A stretch of DNA of 64,000 nucleotides from Saururus chinensis (lineage: Eukaryota > Streptophyta > Magnoliopsida > Piperales > Saururaceae). Below, piece by piece: positions 48,511 through 58,559 of the stretch; the first letter of the stretch is position 1, and every line of letters begins with the position of its first letter. The stretch lies in the NCBI GenBank assembly GCA_035235625.1, contig CP141148.1, positions 6,567,001 to 6,631,000 of the forward strand, in the 5' to 3' direction. Position numbers and translations under genes: made by a program. The notes under the pieces were generated by a model. The model worked only from the letters and a program-made list of their open reading frames with translations. It was not told the origin of the DNA and did not search any database.

Positions 48511-49128
48511 TAGAATTGAGAATAGGTATGAGTAGTCCAATTTAATAAGTTTTTCCGTTCTTTTATCTACCAATGCATCAAATCTTGAGGATGATGTGGA
48601 CCAGAAAAACAAAATGTTGCATATCCTCCTTGTAGAGTCCTTGGGTGGCTTATATGGATCTTACCTAGAATAAAATAGGAAGCTTTATTGCATTGAAAAG
48701 CTAACTAAATGAGAAAAATAACTAAGCCTTGCAATCTTTCTCTTTCTTCCAATTCATCCCCAAATTCCTCATCCTTCCATCACTAAACATGCCCTTTCAT
48801 CTAATTCTTCTATGTATCATGTCCTTCCTATATTAATTACATTGTGAACATGCTAGTTAACATAATCAACCTGAGCTATTTGCAAGCTTTTAGTTGAGCT
48901 CAACCTACTTCTAGACTTAAGCTTACTTTTTATTTCTTTTAAATTTTTTGTCTATATTTTATCATAAAAATATTTTTTTCTTAAAAATGGCTTTTTGGGA
49001 ATATATTGGTCTCTATTCCCAATGTGGAATGTTTTGTATGTTTGTGTTCATTTGCAAAAAAAAAGGTATGTTTGTGCTCATGTGCAGTTGCCTCAAACTT
49101 CAAATGTGCCACAATACATGGATCATGT

Positions 49129-51554
49129 TGTAACACCCTGGGCCACGACCCAACCTAACCTCGGGGTTTGGAAAAGTAGATTGGAGTAAATATTTCAAAA
49201 TCTAAGAGTAGCTTATGTGTGTGAGAGTTATAATGTTCCTCTACGCGCTACAAAGCTTCATCACACATTGGCTAAAACAAACCTATTTTTGTGGCTAATT
49301 TGGATTAGACCAATGGTGTCGTGTCATTGGTTACATATATATGTATTAGATAACACCTACAATGTTATTCTAATATAATCGAATTTGAACGTAGTTATGC
49401 CAAATAGCTAATATAAGCATCAGGCATATTTCTCTCATTCTCTCTCTGTGCGTTCATAGTCAGCAGACAGAATATCCCCTCACCTGGGGCTTGTTTCTCT
49501 TTATGTGCCTATAGGCATCAGATAGAACCTACCCTTTACCCAGGATGTTTCTCTCATTACGGCCCAATGGAAGATGACATAACCTCCTCTTACTCTGGTT
49601 CTCTTCTCTCTTTGGGCTTGAGGGTGTTGGACATAGCATTCTCTTGCCTCAGGCTGTTTCCCCCCTCTAGAGCCACCAACTTGAGGAATGGACCATTGCG
49701 TAGAGAACCCTCAAATTAGCTAAGAATGCCTCTTGAACGGGTAAAATTGGACTCAAAATGGCCAAAAAAACTCTCCTGGAACTGAACGACTCTTCCTTAT
49801 TTATAGGGAAGAGTCCACGAGTGAACCAAGACGCATGAGTTGCCCACTGTGAGGCAGCCCATGATGACACATGTCCCAAGCTATGCGGTTCTACGTGTCT
49901 ATCGGCAGTTGACATCACCAAATCTATCTTTTCCCTATTTTTTTATTATTTTAATCAAATAATACTCCAAACTTCAAAATGCAACTTCCTACCCCAAGTC
50001 AAAATCGCGCATTCTTGGTACTAATGGACACATATCAACGAGCCATTCCAAACTAGACCCCACATAGATGGGTTATCCCGCACTTTTAGAGTGGGTCCTA
50101 CCCATGTGAAATGTTTCCTGAGGTCGTAACTTTCGCTCCCGACCTCCCTTTTGCACGTTATTTGATTGTTAAACTTGTTACTTTGAGATCTAACTATATA
50201 CAAGGATTTAGAGTTTAATATCCGTCTAATGGACTTAGCGGATCACTATAAATAAGAATCAAGAGTTTTAGCCTCTTTGCACAAAATTTTTATATTAAGT
50301 AGAAACAATTAAAATCTACTTTTCACTCAATTATCATTCTCAAAATATCAATTAATCATCTATCAATTAATCCACACATGAACAAAACAATTTATGTGGA
50401 AAACACCAACAAGAGTAAAAAACTACAGCAATTCCAAAGTTACTAAATCAATACACAATAAACTAAGACTTTACATTGACACAAGCAAACCATCTACCTT
50501 GTTTAGACTCTAACACAAGCTCCTCTTATTTAGAAAATTGTTGTTGAACTTCAAGTCTTCTCCAAACACCTAAAACTTTCTTCTCCTTGCCTTGTCTTTG
50601 TCTCTTTCTAGTCTTCAACAAGTACCTCTTGTTGTCTTTACTTTGGCCTTGTGAAAATCTTAGTCTTCCATTGAAGACACGTTGCAACTCTTCTTTGAAT
50701 ACTCTATATATACTCTCCCTTAGGTGTGGATTTTCTCCTTCAATTCATCATAGATCTTCAATATAAAGCTCAAGTGAATCCTCCTTTAGAAAACTATAAG
50801 CAAATATGTAAAGTCTCTTTTCTTTTCTCCTCTAGTAGGTTTTCCTCTCTCCAATATTGTGATTTCATAACTTATACAATTCATTAACTTGGTTTTAGAC
50901 TTGTACTTGAATAAGGAATGAAATGGAAATCAGAAGGTCTTGAATCAAGTAAATTGTTCTTAAAATGATGGATCATTCTAAATAGCGATCGATTGGTCAC
51001 TATTTTTAATGTACATGATTCTTCTATCAATCAACCGATTGCAAAAACGATCAACTGATAACTCTTGACTTCATTTTGTATAAGGATGAATTAAGAAGCA
51101 ATCGATTGTTTATCCTTCATAATTTGTAGCGATCGATCATTCTGCTTGAATTTTGATATTTTTACCCTTTTAACCTTCTAAAACTTATGTAATCATTCCT
51201 TAACTATTTCCAAGTGATTTATGTACACCAATGTGACCTGAATAAGCTTCAAAACTCTTCACATTCTTCAGTCTTTCACCTTGATTAATAAGAACATGCA
51301 TGTTCATATTTTTTAAGTATGTTAATTTCAAATCTAACTCGACTATAACAACCTCAAATCAGATTTTTAGGACTCATCACATATATATAGTTTCTTGACA
51401 TAATTTTGACAAAGAAATCAACCAATAAACTAGACATATGACTCATATGTTCTTCCAAGGATCTCATCCCTCAAAACCCCTAATTTTTGTCCAAAATTTT
51501 ATAATTAATACTAACCCCTCGGCTTAGACACAAACAAAAAAATAGGGCATTACA
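49129..51554 (+). mobile_element. Solo LTR C2 with internal insertion
   Basis: It begins TGTAACACCCTGGGCC at 49129 and ends AATAGGGCATTACA at 51554, flanked by CATGT at 49124-49128 and 51555-51559. It is a diverged relative of LTR C1: both share the GGTTACATAT region, GAACGTAGTT and the CTTGAAYGG block, and C2 has a TATTTATA box at 49798-49805. C1 has nothing corresponding to about 50280-51490, so C2 appears to carry a later insertion of roughly 1.2 kb with CGATCGAT words and CTATATATA (50705). No internal retrotransposon region. Confidence 0.88.
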
Positions 51555-51715
51555 CATGTGCAAGTGGTAAGTGTAGGTGAGAGCTACCTAGCAAAATGTT
51601 CCAATACGATATGGGTTGACAATGAGCTCAATTTCCCAAACCTGAGATAAAAAAGGCAACATGGCTTAAGATAATTTGGGCTAAAAAATAAGAGATGTTT
51701 TGAAAATAAATATAT

Positions 51716-51790
51716 ACTCTCTCCATCCTATATTAATAGCTTCATTTAGTTTTTCAAAATGAACTAATTTTAGTTCATTGTTAAAAACTA
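51716..51790 (+). mobile_element. Stowaway-like left end, unpaired
   Basis: TACTCTCTCCATCCTATATT followed by AATAGCTTCATTT resembles the left end of the element at 155. I found no matching inverted end downstream, so this is probably a truncated copy. Confidence 0.5.
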
Positions 51791-51957
51791 AATAGTCTTG
51801 GCCCTGGCCAAAACAGCCCTTTCAAATTTTCTAAATGGTGAGAACATCTTAGGATGCAAAGACACTTCAATTCCTCATGTCATGTAGTTGTAGTTTTGCA
51901 GTACTCGATTCGTCGGGGTGGTGAGGTCCGTACATAGAGGATTTTAAACGGGCTTTT

Positions 51958-52982
51958 TGTTGATCACAACATAAATAAGTGCTAAATTGATAAAAACGAC
52001 AAAGTACTTTTTGTAGAGTGGATAGACTAGTGGAAGCTTTGTGGGAGGGGTTTGGTACACAAATCAAAACTCTAAACCAATCTACACAAAGCATGCACAA
52101 AACTCAAACAATTAAGCAATAACACATGCATCCAATCAAAAATAGATCAAGTATAATTGAAACAAGGAATCAATACATACTGACCTGGGCCTTTGCAGCC
52201 CTAGCACACTCTCCTCATATAGATCTTGCACGTGAAATCACAAGAGCAATCAATCAAAGTAAAGGAGAAATACCTTATGTGATGATCCCTCTCAAACCAC
52301 CTCTTGGAGTGAAGGAATTCACAACAACTATCTAGCCCTAGAATCAGCCACAATGATCCCGCCTAGGAGGAGATGAATCTCCCTTGATCAGCCCGCCAAA
52401 GACGCCTTGGAGAGGGGAGAAGGATGGCAGCCAGCAGCAAGCAAATCCCTTGCTTGAGCAAGCCGCACCAAGAAAGCAAGGGAGAGAGGGGGCGGAATTG
52501 TGAGAGGAGGAGAAGGAGTGGGGCGGCCTTGTGTTACAGCACTCCTCCTCTCCCTTTCCCTTTAAATAGTCCCCAACTTACCTTATTTAGGTGGGTCTCT
52601 TTTTAGGCTATTCTAAATGGGCCTAGATGCTTAATTCCTTCCAGTTTATCTTAGAGGTTCAATCGCAAAGGGAGTGGGCTCAGCCTGAGGAGGCTTGTGC
52701 CCCCTGCACACGGCCAAGCCCGTGACAGGGTCGACCCCTTGCCCCACCTTCGACACTTAATTCATGCATCTAGGCCCCACAATGTGTAAATGCACAACCT
52801 AGCAAATGCCTAGTACACGTGTGAGAAGTATGTGGGTCCCACTCGAATTATGTGTAATGAAAGTTCATGTGGGGTCGGCGCGACCGCCCTCACCAACCTT
52901 GGACCCCGTGGCCCATACCGGTTCACCTGGACCGCTACATCATTGGACCAAACCGGGCCTGAGCCCATACCATGGTCCAACA
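51958..52982 (-). mobile_element. Solo LTR H, copia-like
   Basis: On the + strand it runs from TGTTGATCACAAC (51958) to CCATGGTCCAACA (52982), flanked by CTTTT at 51953-51957 and 52983-52987. On the minus strand it starts TGTTGGACCATGG and ends TGATCAACA, typical of Ty1/copia. A TATTTAAA box on the minus strand (52561-52568) supports that orientation. It is 1025 bp long. No internal region is seen. Confidence 0.85.
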
Positions 52983-53109
52983 CTTTTTATCAAAATAATT
53001 AGACCTTTTTGCCTAGTCCTTGGAATCGGGCAGAGGCCACTTACACATGTTAGTAAATTTCAGCTTTGTGCCACTGATTGTGCACAACGTCAATATATAT
53101 TATAAGGAA

Positions 53110-53590
53110 TTTCTCCATTATAAGAAGAAGAAAAGGATGTTCTAGGAGGAGGAACTGGTAGTATGGTTGAGGGTGCTCAAGTCTAATAGGAGGCAGTTAG
53201 GTGGAGGACAACCAGTTGGGAGGAGGAAGTCGTGGTAGGTTCTTACCCGGAGCCGATGAGAAGGACGAGCAAGAGGACGGACGAGAGGGAAGGAGGCTGT
53301 CCAGGCCCAGTATTGGGTGTGGAGTGCCAGACTTGGCAGTGGCGAAGTCCTCGTTGAACAAGATATATATACTTGATGGCAAAGAAGTTGACGGAGAGGG
53401 CTGAGATATATGGATGCCGCGGATGACGGGGGGGTGGAGGAAGGGGTAGAAGAAGGACATGAGGCCGGTGGCGTTGAGGAGGAGGAGGAGGAGGAGAAGG
53501 CAGTTAGGTAGAAGACAGCCCCCGTTGGAAGGAGGAAGTGGTGATGGGTTCTTATTCCATTAATACATTTTAAATTAGATGGCAAACATT
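53110..53590 (-). other. GC-rich block of unknown origin
   Basis: A GC-rich island in AT-rich DNA. Minus-strand frames of 147 and 87 codons overlap and both look Pro/Ser-rich. The 87-codon frame contains HISQPSPSTSLP, IYILFNEDFATAKS and PHPILGLDSLLP, which look protein-like, and the words PTG and ANWLSST-like tails repeat at both ends of the block. I do not recognise a family. It may be a gene fragment or the leader of an old LTR. Confidence 0.3.
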
Positions 53591-54387
53591 CCTAAAAAGG
53601 GAAACAAGATTTGCAATTACCTTCATGGAATTTCAAAATTATGATACGCATCTCTTTTTCAGTCTAGGAACATCTAAACCAGGCTAATGGTGGGCTCATT
53701 GCAAGTGTTCATGTAAGCTTCACAGCAGAACATATTCTCAACTACGATGCAAGAAGTAAAGACCACCTAGAGGGTGGGGCTGAGGGCGAGGTGGGTAGAA
53801 CTCAAGTGGAATTTATGAGTCCGGTCCCCTGTTTTGTACAGCCCACCTCTGCCACAAAGTTGCAATTCAGGTTTGGTTTGGCAGTGAGTCAATTCAGTTC
53901 AAATAAGGAAAATTAGGATATGGTTAAAAAAATTGGCCCTAAATTTATAAACAAGTATACAATAATAACTATTCAATCAAATAACTAAAAACAATGAAAT
54001 ATTTTTTTGCAAATGAGAAAAACACAAAATTTATGCAATATAGGAGGTGAAATTCCCAAATATTTGGATAAAATTTGCATCACCAAGATAAAATTTGCAA
54101 ATTTTGTAAATTTCAGAAAATTGAAAGAATATTCCTAGGACATTTGAGTTGTGATTCAAATATATTTAAAGAATATTTGGCCAAAATGAGACTTTTTGAC
54201 AAGCAGCCCATGAGGCTACTAGATGGATCAATTACTTAGCTCATGCTACTTATTAGAGTGGTCATTAGATGATTGGGCATGAGAGTCTTGATTAGGAAAA
54301 AAAATTTGCCCACAATGTTGGCCATGTATTTTACAAGTCATCAAGTGACCCATCAATATGCTAAAACAGTAGGGTCTTCTACACTAA

Positions 54388-57150
54388 CACTATAACAAAA
54401 ATTACTATTTGCAATACATATGAATACATCGCAAAAAAATTAACTATTAATAACACTTTATAAAAAATGTGCTTTATAAAAAATGTCTCAAATAATGGTC
54501 GTATTAGCGACGTTTTTTTAAAAGCTTCACTACTAGTAGTATTATTAGCAACGCTTTATAAAAAATGTCACTAATAGTTATAAGATTTTACAAAATTTAG
54601 AATTATTTGCGACGCTTTTACAAAGTGTCGCAAATAGTATTAATAATAATGACATTTTTACAAAGTGTCGCAAATAGTATTAATAATAACGACGCTTTTA
54701 TAAATACATTGCAAATAAAATAAATTTATTTTAAAAATAAAGATTATTAGCAATGCTTTTTTAAAAGCGGCGCTAATAATACTACTACTATCGACGCTTT
54801 TAAAAAAGCGTCACTAATAATATTTATTCTTATTTAATTTAATATTTATTATTTAAATATATAATATATAATAATAAATATTTAAAAATTTTAAAATAAA
54901 CTTCTCAAATATAATATATTTTGCTTAATATTTGTTATTTATATATTTTATAAATAAATAATAAAAATAAATAAAATTCTACTAATTTATCACAACTCGT
55001 CAAAGCTAAGGCTCATGTTCATGCACATAATTATGTGAGAGAGATAAGAGAAGAAAGAAGAGATGAGATGAGAGAAGAGAGAGAGGGGGAGAGAGAGAAA
55101 AAAGAAGAGAGAAATAGAAAGAGGAGAGGAAGAGAGGGGGAATAAATTACTTTTATTTTAAAATATTATAAATTAAATTATTATATTTTAAAAATAAAAG
55201 ATATTAATGACACTTTGAAGAGAGAGGAGAGATAAGAGAGTGTAGAAAGAGTGTGTGTAGAGTGAGAGGAGAGAGAGTGAAAAGAGAAAGGGTAGAGAGA
55301 GTGAAAAGAGAAAGCGTAGAGAGAGTGAGAGAGGAGAGAGGGAGAGAGAGAGTGAGAGGAGAGAGAGAAAGAAGGAAGAGAGGAGAAGATAGTGTAGAGA
55401 GAGAGAGTAGAGAGAAGAAATAATTTAATTTATTTTTTTAAAATTTTTTATTATATATTTTATTTAAAAAATAATAAAATAAAATTCATTAGTAGCGCAT
55501 ATGCATATGTATCATTAATATTTTTGGTATTAGTGATGCATAAGAATAAGCGTCACTAACACTCTTAGTATTAGTGATACAACATATGTATCACTAATAT
55601 TAAAGGTATTAATGATGCATTTTTCTATGCGTTGCTAATACTTTCTAATTTATTTTTATTAATTTTAAAATATAGATAGAGATAGTGAGTGAAGAGAGAG
55701 GAAATAGAAAAAGAGGAGAGATAGAGAATGATGATGAGAGTAAGAGAGAGAGGAGAGGGAGTAGGAGAGAGAAGGGGATGAGAGAGTGGAGAAGGAGATG
55801 AGAGAAAGAGAAGAGATAATTTTAATTATGATTTTTAAAATTTATATATTATATTTTAAAATTAACAAAAAAATAAAATAAAATGTATTATTGACACATA
55901 GGAATATGCATTACCAATACTCTTGGTGTTAGGGATACATATGAATAAGCATCACTACTACTCTTAATATTAGCGATACATTTTTTTATGCATTTCTACT
56001 ACCTTTTTTATTTTTATTAATTTTAAAATATAAAGATAGATAGTAAATGGAGAGAGAGGATATAGAGAAAGTGAGAGGAGAGATAGAGAAAGAGGATGAG
56101 AGCGAGAGCGAGAGAGAGAGAAGAGGATGAGAGAGAGGAGAGGATGAGAGAGGAGAGAGGAAAGCGAGAGGATGAGAGAGAGGGAGATGACAAGGAGTAG
56201 GATGAGAGAAAGAGAGGAGAGAAGATTTTAATTATGATTTTTTTAGATTTTTTTATTATATATTATATTTTAAAATTAATAAAAAAAATAAAATAAGATG
56301 TATTAGTGGCCCATAAGAATATTTTATGCAGCGCATTTTGATGTGCATCACTAACCTTCTAATTTATTTTTATTAATTTTAAAATATAGAGATAGATACT
56401 AATTGGAGAGAGAGGATATAGAGATAGATGAGAGATAGAGAAAGAGGATGAGTGAGAGAGAGGAGAGAGAGAGGATGAGAGAGAGGAGAGGGATATGAGT
56501 GATAAAGAAAGGGAGAGGAGAGAGGGTAGGAGAGAAAGAAAGAGAGGGAAGAGTGTAGATAGAGGAGAGGAGAGGAGAGAAGGCGAGGGAGTACTACCAT
56601 CCCCCCTCTCTTCTCTCTCTCCTTTCTTCTATTCTCTCTCCTCTCTCCCTCTACCCTCTCTCTCTTCTTCTCTCCTCTCTCCTCTCCTTCTCTCTCCTCT
56701 CTCTCTACCCTCTCTCTTCTCTCTCTCACTCTCTCTATCTCCTCTCCCTCTCTCTCCTCACTCTCTCTACCCTCTCTCTCAACTCATTCTCTCTCTCCTC
56801 ACACTCTCTCTACCCTCTCTCTTCTCTCTCTTACTCACTCTATCTCCTCTCCCTCTCGCTCTCTTCACTCTCTCTACCCTTTCTCTCAACTCATTCTCTC
56901 TCTCCTCACTCTCTCTCTACCCTCTCCCTCTCTTCAGTCTCTCTCTTCTTACTCTCTCCTCACTCTCCTCTCTACTATCTCTCTCTCCTCATACACTCTC
57001 TCTCCTCTCTACTCTATCTCTCTCTTTAGTCTCTCCTCAGACTCTCTCTCACTCTCCTCTCTCTTCTCATTCTAACTCTCTTCACTCTCTCTCATTCTAT
57101 CTCTCTTCACTCTTGTTTCTCTCTCTTACCCCTTTTGCGATGCTTCCATT
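54388..57150. mobile_element. CACTA-3 left arm (right end not found)
   Basis: The terminus CACTATAACAAAAATTACTA at 54388 is followed by TTAGCGACGTTT, GCGACGCTTTTACAAAGTGT and many TTAGTGATGCATAAG-type inverted pairs. Purine tracts on the + strand lie at about 55030-55140, 55215-55415, 55680-55820, 56045-56225 and 56400-56590. At about 56597 the sequence flips to pyrimidine (CTCTCTCC) until 57125, so it could fold back on the purine tracts. It ends in the family junction near 57130-57230. No inverted right terminus is present before the window ends. Confidence 0.85.
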
Positions 57151-57299
57151 GGGAGTGTCACAAAAAGGGGAACACGGTCGAAATTTCCTTGCATAGGCAA
57201 AATGGAGAAATTTTGCCCACCATACATAAACCTCGACTCTCACCAACCACAAGCCCTGCTTTCCCTTCTCCATCCACAACAGAGACTAGTAGCAAGCAA

Positions 57300-57610
57300 G
57301 TGAAGGGATGCCTCCTCGAGGGAAGTGGGGTGACAACATTATAGCTTCGGCCAAGTCCAAGGCCATGACACTAAGAACCAAGCTCATGCATCACCAGCAG
57401 TAGCGCAACCGGAGGAGATACAGGTTGCTGAAGAAGGCGGTTTGGTCAAGGCACCAACAATGGGTTCAAGTGTGGGCTTGAATGAGGAAGACAAAGTGGG
57501 TATCGATGTAAAGGCATCAAATTTGGGGGTGAATGAGATTAGTGGATGTTGGGGGTGGGGGAGGGCGGTGATAGGGACCTCTCTATTGTTGGGAAGAGTT
57601 TTTCAAACTG
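57300..57610 (+). other. Possible CACTA-3 core coding remnant
   Basis: The first segment opens at the ATG at 57309 (MPPRGKWGDNIIASAKSKAM). A second open frame from about 57350 contains AQPEEIQVAEEGGLVKAPTM and SSVGLNEEDKVGIDVKASNL before a stop near 57605. It has normal amino-acid variety but no domain I recognise. Its position just inside the array junction suggests core sequence of CACTA-3. Confidence 0.25.
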
Positions 57611-57928
57611 CACTCTAACAATGAGACTAATGTAAGGTATGCAAAAAATTGTAGATATTTTAGATCTACATCACACATGCTAGTACACAGTAGCATAAGT
57701 GACGCTGATGCTTACACTAACATACATTAGTATGCACCTTACAATCTATAGCACTCATATAACATCAGCATTCATGGTGTGGCCCCCATGCTTGATCTCA
57801 CATGAGCCCCGCAATCAATGCATGAATTTTGTGAGTTGTTGTACAATCACAATAAGTTAGATCAAAACACTCCTCCATCATTTGTCAAGATATAGTTTGA
57901 TGGTTCATCTAATGGAAGTGTTGTCCAT

Positions 57929-58091
57929 GCTCCCCTTTTCATGAGCCCAATGTAAAGAATGTTTGGAAACCGTTAATACTTAAGATCGATGTTGCATACT
58001 AGTACACATCAGCATAAGTGGTGTGCACCATTGATGTCACGAATGAATGGTTCCTAAACATTCTTTAAACTGGGCTTATAGAAAGTGGGGA
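57929..58091. mobile_element. Small inverted-repeat MITE
   Basis: Arms of about 45 bp: CTCCCCTTTTCATGAGCCCA followed by ATGTAAAGAATGTTTGG on the left, and the inverse of CCAAACATTCTTTACATTGG with substitutions (TTCCTAAACATTCTTTAAAC, TGGGCTT, AAGTGGGGAA) on the right. Total about 160 bp. A single related arm lies at 31738-31800. Target duplication unclear. Confidence 0.6.
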
Positions 58092-58139
58092 ATATAAAAA
58101 ATTTATCCCATTTTATGGGAACCTTGGAAGTGTTGAAGG

Positions 58140-58545
58140 TGCTATAATTAGGAATTGTGAGTCTTTTTTGCTCTTGGTGTCTCTCTTGACCTTGGGCTCA
58201 TTAATTTTTTGATGGCAGAAGCTACTGCTTGTTTAGATGGTCTTAAAAATTGGCAGCATGGTTCAACATCTACCACTTATGCTCCAGCCTCCTAAGGGAC
58301 TTCTTGATCATCATAAGTTTTCTTAAAGAGCTCTATACTACTACACCATGGATTATTTCTCCATTTATAAAAGATATTTAGGTCATCTTAGCTAGAATAT
58401 TTCCTAACGTTAGCATTAAAGGTAATAGGGTGGCTAACACAATTGCCAACTCTTGTTTCTTCTCAGGGCTCTTGTGTGTTTGCTTCATTCTCTTCCCTCC
58501 TTGTTATTTATTCAAGAGGAGGCCTATTGTAGTGTTTGTTTCTTA
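58140..58545 (+). pseudogene. LINE-type RNase H remnant, degenerate
   Basis: Across several frames I read GAIIRN, AEATACLDGLKNW, YTPWIISPFIKDI, LARIFPNVSIKGN and RVANTIANS, then HSLPSLLFIQEEAYCSVCFL before a T/A-rich tail. The order (acidic AEAxACLDGL helix, then the ARIFPNVSI and RxANxIAN end) is that of the RNase H domain at the 3' end of plant L1-type LINEs and related host RNase H proteins. Many frame changes; clearly dead. Confidence 0.5.
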
Positions 58546-58559
58546 AATTAATATTTTTA

